Positions 33,190 through 45,264 of a stretch of DNA of 64,000 bases are shown here, piece by piece. The notes beneath the pieces were generated by a model. The model saw nothing but the letters and a program-made list of their open reading frames with translations. It searched no databases and had not been told where the DNA came from. Numbering within the stretch: position 1 is the stretch's first letter; every line of letters starts with the position of its first letter. Location of the stretch: contig JAMYHL010000030.1 in the NCBI GenBank assembly GCA_025531455.1, forward strand, positions 248,001-312,000. The letters are read 5' to 3'. The DNA is from Apiotrichum sp. Y4204 (taxonomy: Eukaryota; Basidiomycota; Tremellomycetes; Trichosporonales; Trichosporonaceae). The position numbers and the translations under genes are program-made.

Positions 33190-35967
33190 ATGGCGATGCT
33201 CGGCTTTTTGCGCCCCGCGCGCGTGCGCGTCCTCGCCGGGCGGCGCATGCCCCTCCCCTTCCGCATCCACGTCCGCTCCTTCCGGGCCCGTGTAGCCCCC
33301 GTCCCCGGCCCGCCTCCAGTAGCCCCGCTCGCGCGCCCGGTCCCGCCGACACTCCTCCTCCGCGTGCGCACCCCCGCAGGCGTGTCGCCGGTGCTCGTCA
33401 GGTGTAATGCCACGTCGTCGCGCCCGCCAAAGGACGAGCCCAAGCAGGACAAGCAGGACAAGGAGGACAAGGACAAGGTCAAGGAGTCGCTCAAGAGTGA
33501 GTCACACGAGCTCGCGGCAGTGGTGTAGCTGTCCTTGCGCGTTTGGTTGTTTGGGGGTCTATGGGTCTTTGGGACTCGCACGGCTCGTGTCATGCATGCC
33601 GTGGCCCTCACGGCCACGGCCCTCGCGGCCCTGTGTCCCAGGCTGCCCTTGACTTTTTTACTGGCGTGACGCCGTGATCTGATGGAGGCGCGCGGCGACC
33701 TGTGCCCGCCGCCTCGTCTCAGTATCTGACTGGTTATCCGGGGGGTCCGGGGGTCGGTGGGTCTATTCCAGCATGCCAGCACTCGCTATTTTTCTCCTTG
33801 CGAGCAGCATGCAGTCCCAGTGCACGCTGCGTTAAGATTTTGGTATGGAGATGTGTGCGCTGCTTGCTGCTTGCTAGCAGCTGCGCACCATGCAGCGGCT
33901 CACGCTCCCACTCCGGCTCCCCCTCGCCGCGCCTCTCGTCACCACCACCCTCCTGCATGTGCGAACAGCATCTCACTGGACAGGCAAGTTTGAGCGCGCA
34001 TGGTCGACCCCGACGAAATGGTATCCCATCCCGATTGCGCTCGGCGCGCTCGTCCTCGTCGCCGTCCAGGCGCGCAAGATGCGCGTCGCCGAGCCAGAGG
34101 TCGTGTCCCAGCGCGATGGCGGCGCCGTCATGAAACCCGCAATCGACGGGCCGTGGCAGGTGAGTTGATCAAATGGGATTCAAACGTTGGGCTGGAGAGT
34201 AAGGAGCATGCCGCGCCTCGCGGCACGCACCAATCGGCCCGAGAGCTCGTGAGCTCGACCACGAGGCCAGAAGCAGATGCGGGGCTTCGCCTCTCTGCGA
34301 TCCTCAATTCTGAACGGGGCCTTGCCTCGTACGAGTGAAGAGGTGTCGGGCATCGGGGATCCAAATCGGGACTGGCACTGCCTGTGGCTGGGTAGTTTCT
34401 CGCACCTTGGCTCGGCGCACGGTTGCAAGTGACTGCTACGCAAGGTGCATCTTGGTGTTGTACTCTATCTTGATCTTGCAACCGCAATCTTGCAAGCAAG
34501 AGCTGGGTCGAGTTCCCCACTCCACGCACTAGGCCTCTGTCACCATCATGCGTATACGCCGCCCCCGCTTCCGCCGCCCCCGCCTGCCCCGTTTGCCCAG
34601 GCCGCGCCTGCGCCTGCGCCGTCCCCGGCTCCGCCGCCCGCGCACGGGCGTCTCATACGTCGCTTTCTTCTTCATTGTATGCCCTGTTCTCCTACCCACA
34701 TTTCCCCGTCCCTGCACCCTAAATCCTCCTGCTCTCCCTCTCCCTACTTCCTCTCCAGCCTAATGTCCCCCACGTCAAGCTCTAACCACAGGTCCGCATC
34801 TTCGCTGCCCTCCCGCTGCGCAGCATGTCGCAGCTGTGGGGTTACCTCAACTCTCTGGTTCTTCCCGTCTGGTTCCGTCCCTTTGGTTTCAAGCTCTACG
34901 CCCGCATCTTTGGCTGCAATCTCGATGAGTGCACGCCTGAGGACCTGACGAAGTACGAGTCGCTTGGCGAGTTCTTCTACCGCGAACTCAAACCCGGAAT
35001 GCGCCCGATTGCCGACGCCCCGCTCGTCTCTCCAGCGGACGGAAAGGTGCTGCATTGTGGAGAGATCGTCGGCGAGAAGGTTGAGCAGGTGAAGGGTATC
35101 ACGTACTCGCTCGAGGCACTGCTCGGCACGGAATCACAGGCTCACAGCACACCCGCCAAGATTATTGACCGCCAAGCGGCATCAACTGCCGTTGGCGGTG
35201 AGGCGGTCACTGTGGTCGACGACGAGAACTTTGCGCGGATCAACGATATTCCCTACTCGCTCTCGTCGCTCATGGGCAAGGACGAGGCGACCGAGTTCAA
35301 GGAGCCCCGGAGCGAAAGCGACTCGGATGAGGAGCACGACGCGTCGATGATTGACAAGACGGACTTTGCGCACGACGCCCACGTCGCCGCGCGCCTCGGC
35401 ATGTCCGCGATGGGCAGTGCCACCGACTCGTCCTCCAACTTTGGCACGGTGGGCCCGAACCACAAGCTCATGTTTATCGTCATCTACCTTGCGCCCGGAG
35501 ACTACCACCGCTTCCACTCGCCGTGTGCCTGGGTCGTCGAGCGCCGTCGCCACTTTACCGGCGACCTGTTCTCCGTCTCTCCCTACATTGCTCACCGTAT
35601 GCGCAACCTCTTCGTGCTGAACGAGCGTGTCGCGCTCCTCGGGCGCTGGAAGAACGGCTTTTTCTCGATGGTGCCCGTCGGCGCGACCAACGTCGGCTCG
35701 ATCCGCATCAACTTTGACTCGACGCTGCGCACCAACACGGTCAAGAAGACGCACCCGGCACACACGTTCACCGAGGCGGTCTACTCGCAGGCATCGGTGC
35801 TCAAGGGCCAGCCGCTCCTCCCCGGCGAGGAGATGGGCGGGTTCCGCCTCGGCTCGACGATCGTCCTCGTGTTCGAAGCGCCAAAGGACTTCCAGTTTAG
35901 TGTCAAGCCCGGAGAAAAGGTCCGCGTGGGCCAGGCGCTCGGCGAGGAAAAGACCGAGAGCGAATAA
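33190..35967 (+). CDS. PSD1: Phosphatidylserine decarboxylase, mitochondrial Psd1 type
   Basis: Makes phosphatidylethanolamine from phosphatidylserine at the mitochondrial inner membrane. Longest model has exons 33190-33496, 33984-34159 and 34792-35967, giving 552 residues (yeast 500). An Arg-rich presequence (MAMLGFLRPARVRVLAG) and a Lys/Asp-rich linker precede the membrane anchor WYPIPIALGALVLVAV. The catalytic body has LGEFFYRELK, LVSPADGKVLHCG, GDYHRFHSP and the self-cleavage motif LGST (Ser about 516) that yields the pyruvoyl subunit. An acidic insert with two related words, YSLEALLG and YSLSSLMG, lies between the beta-strand and DYHRFHSP. The two introns are 487 and 632 nt, far longer than usual, and each contains an alternative in-phase start (see findings). 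Confidence 0.9.
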
Positions 35968-37161
35968 AATAGGGTATCGTTGGGATTGAGCAAGGGGGAA
36001 TTGTTAATTAGACACCGCACCTAGTCGGTTATGCAACTAGATATGAGCGACGTGAGAGTATGAAAGTAGGAGGCTGGGGGCCGAGAGAGGTATCCGGATT
36101 GTGATGGCGACGTAAGTGGGAGCTGGAAGGCGAGCTGTGGGAGCGGAATGCAATAAGGAGACACTAGCAGAGCGACATGAAGACGGTGTGCCACGCATGA
36201 TGGCTGTAGAATGCAATGCCCAAGAATGCTACATATAGCCTACATGCTCATGCGACGGCTTACCCAAGCCAGAGGGACACGACAACGTCGACAGAGATCA
36301 AGATAACTGCAAACTGCAAAGTTTCAGGACACACAGGTACACAGGTCGGCAATGACAGCATAGCGACCCGCTGCCCCGCATTTCCCCACACGCCCCCGCC
36401 GGCCCGAGTAATCCCGAGTCCCGGAAGCTACAGCAAACGGTACGCCGCGAGCCGGTCGGTGTTGGTGTTCCCCCGTCGCCGCCGCTCCGTCATCGCCAGT
36501 CGGGGTGGACTAGGGTACTTACTAGTCCTAGCTGCGGGCTAGCATGCGAGCGGAGGAATGGCGTCTATATTTCTAGTTTCTAGCTTTCTGTGCTCGGAAG
36601 GGGACGGGGGCTGGGGCTTGGGACGGAGGCGGATGGCGGAGCGAGGAGACCGGGGGGGCGGCTGGTTCCGGTTCTTTTCTCTGGTGGGGGCTATTGGATA
36701 AGCGGGTCGAGGCGGGTCGGCTGTTTTGGCTGCTGCGGCTATCACACCCAGTGTGGGTGGTAGAACGGAGGCGGCGAGGCGGGTGCGGGTGCGGGTGTCT
36801 CGGATGACGGTGGGATGCATGATGCATGAGCATGGTCCATGATGCAGCGGCGCAGCGAGGGCGAGTTGCATGGGTATGATGCGGCGTTGACGAGTATCCC
36901 GAGTATCTTGGGCGCCGTGTTGGACAGAGATGGACGAGGTCCGAAGGATGGATGCTCTGACGTTTGCGACGTTGATAACTGCCCTCCGATTCGCTGGATT
37001 TTCCCGTTCTTGTTGCACTTGCATTCATCCATCTGTATCATCATCCATCATCACCACCACCACCACCTGCTGTAACATCGTGTGTGTGTTCCATCGTCGT
37101 CGACTTTTTGCCTTTGTCCTTGCCATCACTCCCACCACCTCCCACCCCAAATCCCACCACC
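35968..37161. other. Intergenic region upstream of FBP1
   Basis: 1.2 kb without a gene. CACCACCACCACC lies just upstream of FBP1 near 37050. A gluconeogenic promoter is expected here, but no specific carbon-response site was identified by eye. Confidence 0.5.
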
Positions 37162-38983
37162 ATGTCCGACGAAGCCCAGAAGCCCGACTTTGAGGCGCCG
37201 CCCACCGACCTCATCACGCTCACGCGCCACATTCTCAGCCAGCAGCACAAGCTCGGCGCCGCGGCCAGCGGTGACCTGACGCTCCTCCTCGTCGGAATCC
37301 AGGCAAGTTGAAAAGACCAAAAAAAATCTATACGTCCTCGGCAGAAACTAACGCCTTTTACAGGTCACTTCCAAGTACATTGCCTCGAATGTGCGCAAGG
37401 CGCGCCTGATCAACCTCGTCGGCCTGGCGGGCGCGAGCAACGTGCAGGGCGAGGACCAGAAGAAGCTTGACGTTCTCTCCAACGACATTATGGTCAACGC
37501 CCTCCGCGCATCGGGCAAGGTCTCCGTCATGGTCTCGGAGGAGATTGACGACCCCATCATCGTCAAGGGCTCCAAGGGCTCTTAGTGAGTGCAAGCGCGT
37601 GAGGCGGGATAGGACGGGCGGCATGGGCGGCATGGCTTCTGGCACCTGGTGGGCGGTGGGCGGGAGCTGGTGCAAGCTGTACTCTACTTGGTGCAAGCTG
37701 GCTGCGGTGTCCAGATCGCCATCAGCAGCAGTAGAGTCGCTCCGAGGCCAAGTGCAAAGCTCCGCGCCGTCGCCGGCTTGCGATGCGCACTGTCTCGCAC
37801 ACTACAACCAGGGGAGACAACCCGCGCATGGCTGCGCATCAGTTCGACACGCACGTCCCTGCCACAGCCCGCCATAGCCTGCGAGTTGGGCAGATACGCC
37901 GGGTCGCACTGTACGCCTGATCACGGCCGCACGGTGCGGCGCGCGTACCACCCTTCGCACGGCTCGCACGACAGGCGTGTACGCGCTCGCGTGAGCGCCG
38001 TGCGGGTGTCGCTGCGTGCTCGCTTCCGACAGGGAAGTGCGCTGGCCTGGAACGGTCTGCGCACTCGTGCCCGTTTCATATCCTGCTCCTGCAGTGATGG
38101 CTTGCGCCAATTACCCGGAGTTCGATCCACTGACACACAGCTGCGTCGTCTTTGACCCGCTCGACGGCTCGTCGAACATCGACGCCGGTGTCAACGTCGG
38201 CACCATCTTCGGTGTCTACAAGGTCGACGACGACAAGGAGCCCTCCGTCGCCCACGCCCTCCGCCCGGGTAAGGAGATGGTTGCGGCCGGCTACACCATG
38301 TGAGTGGGATGTGGACTCGGGGCTGCCGAAGAGCGCTTCTGGAGATGCTGTGGGTGAAGCATCTGCCTCTGTGGCGCTTCCCGTACCTCCTTCATCTCTC
38401 CTGCAGACGCTCACGCCCAGGTACGGTTCTTCGTGCAACCTCGTCCTCACCACCGGCCAGGGTGTTGACGGCTTCACCCTCGACGAGTCGCTCGGCGAGT
38501 TCATCCTCACCCACCCGGACATCCGCATCCCCGAGCGCGGCAAGATCTACTCGTTCAACGAGGGCAACTCGCTCCACTTCTACCCCCCGACCCTCAAGTA
38601 CCTCGAGTCGGTCAAGTACCCGGCCAACAACAAGCCCTACTCGGCGCGTTACATTGGCTCGATGGTCGCCGACGTCCACCGCACGCTGCTCTACGGCGGC
38701 ATCTTCGGCTACCCCGGCGACAAGAAGAACCCGAACGGCAAGCTCCGCATGCTCTACGAGTCCTTCCCCATGGCCTTCCTCACCGAGCAGGCCGGCGGCG
38801 TGGCTACCACCGGCACCAAGCGCATCCTCGACATTGTCCCCGACAAGATCCACGGCCGCTGCCCGGTGTTCCTCGGCTCCAAGCAGGTGGGTACGATTGA
38901 AAGCACAAGCTGACAGCCAGGACGTTGAGGACCTGCAGAAGGAGTACAACGCATGGGCGGACAAGGACTCGCACCCCTGGTAA
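37162..38983 (+). CDS. FBP1: Fructose-1,6-bisphosphatase
   Basis: Key cytosolic gluconeogenic enzyme. Five exons: 37162-37302, 37364-37584, 38141-38299, 38421-38886 and 38921-38983, giving 349 residues, the normal family length (yeast 348). Seen in order: [39 protein letters not shown], the metal-binding signature [32 protein letters not shown] and [20 protein letters not shown]. Intron 1 has a GC-AG border (CAG|GCAAGT ... ACAG|GTC), required for continuity of [11 protein letters not shown]. Intron 2 is 556 nt, exceptionally long for this genome, and splits [13 protein letters not shown]. Confidence 0.96.
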
Positions 38984-39758
38984 TCGGAGGTCGAGGCGTT
39001 TTGGTGTGGTAAATGTGCTGTGATGTAGACGTCTGCAGTGATGAGAGATCGTGACGGATTGTGAAGAGGTATGGCGGAGATGGTGCAGATCAAGAAGACA
39101 GTGATGCCGAGGACATTGTAGATGCTGCCAGCACGACGAACGATGTGGAATGAGACGGAAGGATAGGACGAGGAGGTTGGCCGTGTTTACGCCCCGCCTT
39201 TCGATCCGGTCAACTCCCAAATCCCGATCTCCAAATCCCGATCTTCTCATCTACCAATACTGATCCCTGCCACTGCGCCCCTCGATCCACAGGCCGTACT
39301 CTTCGTATGATGCAGATCTGCATCTCTTGGTGCATGCATGAGAAGGTCTGTGATGTTGCAATGTTTGTTGATGCCGACGACGATGATGCTGATGATGATG
39401 CCACCGCTGCCATAGCCGGGCCACCTGACCGGAGGCCCTGAGCTCTTATATACAATGTATATATCCTCCCCCCACATTTCCCGAATCTTCAAGCAACAGC
39501 GCACCAGCCAAACGAAGGTTTGTACCAATCCGACTCCAAGTGGTTGCCTCGGGATTGTAAGTTACCTCCGGACTTGTTCTCCACCACCATTCATCGTCTG
39601 CTCGCCATCACTTTGTATCTACACTCACTCTCAACTCAACACCAGTATCGAGCACTCGATCCGCCGCTTTACGTCCTACGCAGCTGCCTTTTCGACATCG
39701 TAGTCTTCATCACACAAACCTTTTTCTTTCTTTTTGTTCCCCTCGATATCCACCGCCG
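38984..39758. other. Intergenic region, FBP1 3' side and upstream of the HAPSTR1-like gene
   Basis: 775 bp. A palindromic TATATACAATGTATATA lies near 39448-39464, about 295 bp before the next ATG, and a GATGATGATG stretch near 39378-39402. No gene seen. Confidence 0.5.
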
Positions 39759-41107
39759 ATGGATCTCTCGGCACTCACCTCGTCCCTCCCCCCCGGCCTT
39801 GCCGATGCGGAGCGCGACATGGGCGAGAAGTTTAGGGGTGAGTACTGGAGTGTGGGTGGTGGTGCTATCGCTATTGTCTTACACCACCTTCTCGTGCGAG
39901 TGCTTTGTGAAAGCCATGGCCATGTCTGTGATGGATGGCATTGCATACAATAGCGCTCGCCACCCCTCCCACGAACGCTCACGCTAACGCGCAGCCGCCG
40001 CTCTCAGCATCACGACCCTGTACAAGAGCTCGCTTGCGTGTAACAAGGTAGGTGATTGACAATTGCGCGCGACCCGTTACACAGCTGGTGGCCATGGCCC
40101 AAATGTTCGCGCAGTCGTGCTCGTTGGCTGTGGCTCAGCCTTGACGTCCCGCTCACTTCTGACACATACTGACGGCCCAGCAAGCTTACCAGGTCGGATA
40201 CTCTGCTGCTCTGTAGGTATCATAATGCTGACCCACGCTGACAACAGCGCCGATGTGCTCTCCAAACTACAATCTGACATTGCGGCCGGCGAGGACGCCG
40301 CCGCGGCGCTCGCGCGCCTCATGGACTGGACCGAGGCCAGGCAGGTACGTGCTGATCGGGACCTGCATTGAGCCGTACTGACACCAGGCCGCAATGGCTG
40401 CGTTTGCCGCCGACGACGACGACCTTCCGCCAGCTTCGACGACCCGCAGCGCACCAAGCGCGGTCCCCACCCAGCGCCTTGCGCCGCCCCGGCCCGCGTC
40501 CGCACCGGTAGAGCGCGCCCGCGGATTTGGAAAGGAGCGCGAGCAGCCTGTCGCCGGGCCGTCGCGGACGGAGGCGATGGACGCCGACGATCAGCCCCAG
40601 CCGACTCTGACCCCAACTCCGGCGTCAACTTCGACAGCGGCCCGCCGCCCCGCGCCGCCCGCGACGCCCCTCGAGCGCGCTCCCTCCCCCGGGCCAGTGC
40701 TTCAGCACCCGCATCCGCATCCTTCCTCCTCGCCCATCGTGTCTCCCTCCCTCTCTCGGCCCTTAGCGCCCCCGCCACTGCGCCTCATCCGTACGTCGAG
40801 CTCCCGCGCCTCCCCGTCCACCTCGGCCGCAGTCCCGACTTCGACCTTCAATTTCTCCCTCCCCGCCTCCCTCGACATCTCTCACTTGCCCGCCGCCGCC
40901 GGCCCGGCGCAGACCGGCGCGATTGGCGCCAAGCGGCCGATCGTCGACGCCGAGATGGCCGACGGCGCCCTCCCCGCGCCGGGGACACCGTCCCGCGGCC
41001 GCGCGGCCAAGCGCCGCAGCATGGGCATCGGGCTCGGCGAAAGCGAGGAAAAGGGGAGTGGCGAGCGGCGCCGGCCCCCGCGCCGCGGTGGCGGCATGGG
41101 CGCCTAG
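39759..41107 (+). CDS. Conserved hypothetical protein, HAPSTR1/C16orf72-like N-terminus
   Basis: Five exons: 39759-39837, 39995-40047, 40181-40212, 40248-40344 and 40388-41107, giving 326 residues. The N-terminal 90 residues form a helical unit: LADAERDMGEKFR, AAALSITTLYKSSLACNKQAYQVGYSAAL, then a helix ending LARLMDWTEARQ. The LYKSSL...Q.YQ.GY pattern resembles the HAPSTR1 (C16orf72) stress-response family; this resemblance is from memory of the family and is tentative. The remainder is Pro/Ser/Ala-rich and disordered with a basic nuclear-type patch (GRAAKRRSMG) and a Gly/Arg C-terminus (RRRPPRRGGGMGA). Convergent with RPA135. Confidence 0.72.
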
Positions 41108-41522
41108 CGTGTGTGGGAGCTAAGGAGTGCTCGAGTTCGTATCAGGAAGCCATGGAGAATTTCAGTAGTGCGCGGTCGTCCGAGTAGATGAGGTCTGGTC
41201 TGCATATCCGTAGATTCACATAGCATTGTATGTACTACTGCACATGGGACAATGGACGGCGAGAGTGAAGGTGGCAAAGACGATGTTCATGACAATGGGT
41301 GGCGAGGTGATGATTTTTTTCTGAGATGTGCAGATTATTCCTACCATGCTGTGCAAAATTGTCTGGGCTAATTTAATTAACCATATTCGTTCCAACATTC
41401 CGCAACATTCTAATAGACAGCACTGGCCGCACTAGTGCCTCACCATTCCCCTCTACTCCATACTGGCAATGCAAGATCCTGATACATAAATAAAAAAGTG
41501 ACTAGTTCTATCTCCGATGCAA
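41108..41522. other. Convergent 3' spacer between HAPSTR1-like gene and RPA135
   Basis: 415 bp, AT-richer than surroundings (TTTAATTAA near 41372). No gene recognised. Confidence 0.5.
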
Positions 41523-44500
41523 CTACACGACCGTGACGCTGAGCTTGATGCCCATGCTGGCCATCTCGGCGCACAGATACCGGAACACGTAGGGCACGGC
41601 AATGACGTCGAGCTTGCCCTTGCGCTGCGCAGAGTCCTTGAGCACCACGCCAGTCGATGGTGTCGTGTCCGCACGCGGGGTCGCCACGGGGTCCGCCTCG
41701 TTGCGGTCACACACGCGGCAGTACCAGCTCGACGAGCTGTCGCCGCCAATCACGTCCTCGGCAAAGCCGGTTCCTATCATCGAGCCGCACGTCCGGCACG
41801 CAAGCGTCGTGCTGTAGTCTGAGCAGTTGAGCAGACGGTCCTGCAGCAGGAAACTCGTGCCGTGCGAGATGAGCGCATCGCGCTCCATCTCGCCGAAACG
41901 GATACCACCACCGCGCTTGCGGCCCTTGACGGGCTGGCGGGTGAGTGGGTCCACTGGGCCAGTGGTACGGCACTGGAACTTGTCGTTGACTGCAAGTGTC
42001 AGTGTAGCTCTGGAAGGTTCTTCAGTCTTCTCTTCACTCACCCTGGTGACGGAGACGCTGGTACGAGACGAGGCCAATGTAGATGTCCGCGCGGAGCTCC
42101 TCGCCCGTGATGCCCGAGTACATCGGCTCGTTGCCGTGGTAGTTGTAGCCGGCGGCGAGCAGCTGCTCGCCAAAGTAGTCGACGGGCGTGTCGTTGTCGC
42201 CAAACTGGAACGGCGTGGCGTCTTGGCGGAGGCCGTGCAGCGCACCCGCCTTGCCCGCCATCGACTCGACAAACATTCCGATCGTCATACGCGACGGGAA
42301 CGCGTGCGGGTTGATGATGACGTCGGGCTGCATCCCGCTCTCGGTGAACGGCATGTCGATGGCCGGGAACTTTTGCGAGCAAACACCCTTCTGTCCGTGG
42401 CGCGACGCAAACTTGTCACCAACAACGGGCGAACGCGGGATACGCAGCTTGATGTGGATCTTCTGCAGCTCCTGGTCGCCGCTGTCGGAACCCAGTACGC
42501 GCACCTCGTCAATGTACGCAACCTCGTCGCCCTTGTACTTGTGAGCCTTGGTCTTGCCAGTCACATCGTCAATGTACGCGGCGATCGCATCGCCGGCCTT
42601 GACCTTGGCGCCGATGCGGGGCAGACCGTCGTTGTCGATAATCTCGCGCCACGAGTGGTCCTCCTTGATGTCTTTCCCGAGACCAAAGTGGACGGTGACA
42701 GGGCCGTTCTTGGACCTCGACGCGTCCTTGAGATCGAAAATGTCCGCCTTGTAGACCGTTCCGTAGCCAAAGCCGCGCTCGTGCGCCGACTTGTTCAGAA
42801 TCATGGCGTCTTCCATGTCGTAACCAGTGTACGAGATGACGGCGACGACGGCGTTGGTAGAGTTGGGGTACGCATCAAAGCCGTAGTGGTCGTGCAGCGC
42901 CGGGCGGACAATCGGCGTCTGCGCACTCTGAATACGCCAGATCTTGTTGTCCGTGCGGCGGTTGTACGCCGTTGACGCGGTACCCATCGTCTGCTTACCC
43001 ATTTGACACTGGGCTGTTAGTAGTTGCCGCAAAGCATTTTCAACTACTTACCTGGTACATGTTACGCGGCGACTGGTTAAAGTCGGAGAAGGGAGTCATG
43101 TTCGCAAGGACGGAAAGCATCGATGTCGGGGCGAGCTCGACGTGCGTAGAGACGTCCTTCTCAATCTCCTCGGGCGTAATGGCAATGTCCATGTAGACCT
43201 GCTCGAAAGGTCCAACGTGGTCGAGCTTGCTGTTTTCAAGGTACGTGACGGGACGCATGAAGCGCGAGCGCGAGCCGAAGAGGTAGAGACCCGGGTACTG
43301 GCCCGCCTTGGTGACGGGAACATAACCTATCTCGAGATCGAGCGGCACCCGCGGGTCACCCTCAGTCTTCAGACGGCGGAGAAGGTCGGCGAACTCCTTC
43401 GCCTTCTCGGGAGAGCACCAGCCGAGGATGCGACCATCAAGCTGGACAACCACATTCACCTTGCCGTCGAGAGACGCCGCGAATACCTGCGTCATGCCGT
43501 GGGCGGTGAGCAGGGCGGGGATGTGCGAGAGGTCCAGCGTGCGGGTGACAATCTTGCAAGTGTGTGACAAGTGGTTGAGAAGACCACAAGGCGAACCGTC
43601 GGGAGTGTGGACGGGGCACAGGAAGCCCCACGATTCGGGAAGCAGCTTACGGACGGTGGTCGTCTTGAGCTCGGCAAAGAAGGCACCACGATGGATACAC
43701 CGGAAGTGGGCGAGGTAACGGAAGTAGTTGAGCTTCTCGGCGATAATCGTGAAACCACTTGTCTGCTGGAGATCAAGACCCGTGGGAGAGACGAGGTTAC
43801 CCGTGGCGAGGAAGTACGCCAGCTTGGATCCGACATCAAAGTTGGTCTTGGCGACAACACCGGGGAAGTATTTCGAGCTAGAGAAGTTGACCGCCTTGTT
43901 CATACGGAGGTCCTGCTGGATCTGGTTGCGCACGGCCATGAGGCAGTCGTCGAGACGCTCCTTGATGATCATTGAGTAGAGGAAGCCGGGGAGGAGAACC
44001 TCGTGGTGCTGGTGCGAGTCGGGGTTGTCGGGGGTGGACGTGCCAGCAACCATAGAGTAGAGCTTGCGGAGCATGAAAATAAGCATGCGGAACTTCTCAC
44101 GGGGGTTTGGGAGGTGGACGAGCACGACGCGCGAGAGGAGGTACGAGCCGACCTGGAGGTCTGTCCAGTCGTCGGGGCAGTTGAGGACGACGCGGAACTT
44201 GTCACCGAGGTACTGAAGCGCGCTGCCGCCGGTGTATATGCCCCAGGTCTTCTGGCCACGGAGTAGGAGTTCGACACGGTCGATGAGGAAGGTGTTGTCG
44301 TACTCGCCCTGCACGAGTCCCTCGAATATCTCAAGATCACTGGCGTCCACAAGCGCCTTGAGGATGAGCACAAGGGGGATCATGTACTCGACCTTGCGCC
44401 ATGCGAAACGGAGAGTGGCGCCACCGTTGGTGAGGTAGTGGATCGTGTTGGTGCATGCGCTCTGGTCGGGACGCACACATCGGATCTGGCATCCGTACGG

Positions 44501-45264
44501 CGAGTACGAGATACCACGCTTGGCAAAGGAGGGACGATAGAGGTTGATGGGGTGGTGGCGACGGGGAAGAATGAGGTAACGGATGATCTTCTCGTTACCG
44601 TTGACGATGAAGTAACCTCCCCAAGAGCACGACTCTTCGCCGTGGTGGACCAGCTCTGCAGCTGACATGCCGCGGATGTTGCAGCGCGCCGACTTGACCA
44701 TAATGGGCAGCAGACCACAGTCACGGATCTCGTCATACTCGCGCGTCGTGCCCTCCTCGGTCGTGACCTTCCACTTGATCGTCGCGGTGAGCTTGGCGCG
44801 GTAGCTCGTAAGGCGCTCACGGGCCTCGGTGGGGAATATGCGGCGCTCGACAGCCAGCTTGTCACGGTCGGAAACTAGCGGCTTTCCAAGCGCAACATTG
44901 GATATCCTGTCTGCGCGCGTGAGTATCCCACCCCATCCATCTCCAGTCGGTGCCCGTCCTTACAGGTAATCTTGTTTCCAAACGGCATCTCCTCGCTCGC
45001 CTGGCCGTCAAACACGACCTTCTCGCCAATATCCTCCACGCCAAGCTGAAGCAGGCCCGGCGTCCCGTCATCCGACCCCTCGGTGAGCGCATCAAACGAC
45101 TCGACATGCGGCCGCACAAGCTCCTCGAGAGACTGGAAATCGGGGCCAGTCGTGCTGGGGTGCCGGAACATGCGCTCGCGCGTCAGCGTCCCAAAGTTGG
45201 AGCGGTCGGGAAGCTTGGACGACGTCGCCGTCTGCGGCGCCAGGGGGTCGAACGACGCGACCAT
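41523..45264 (-). CDS. RPA135: RNA polymerase I second-largest subunit
   Basis: Catalytic-core subunit that transcribes 35S rRNA with the largest Pol I subunit. Four exons: 44964-45264, 43052-44910, 42042-43008 and 41523-41989, giving 1197 residues (yeast Rpa135 is 1203). Pol I-specific features include the start TLTRERMFRHPSTTGPDFQSL, LVRPHVESFDALTEG, and the fork/wall region HTPDGSPCGLLNHLSHTCKI. Catalytic Mg-adjacent sequence GYDMEDAMILNKSAHERGFG and the hybrid-binding GDKFASRHGQKGVCSQ are present. The C-terminal clamp has VKGRKRGGGIRFGEMERDALISHG and a zinc site CRTCGS ... CRVCDR. Short introns of 43-53 nt. Pol I identity is preferred over Pol II/III because of N-terminus, length and LNHLSHTCKI. 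Confidence 0.97.

Noticed and set aside
34445..34948. 167-codon His/Pro-rich frame across the PSD1 intron
   Set aside because: Out of frame with the PSD1 catalytic exon and overlapping it; proline runs come from GC-rich repeats.
41827..42975. 382-codon plus-strand open frame
   Set aside because: Antisense shadow of RPA135 with Val/Arg/Asp-rich composition.
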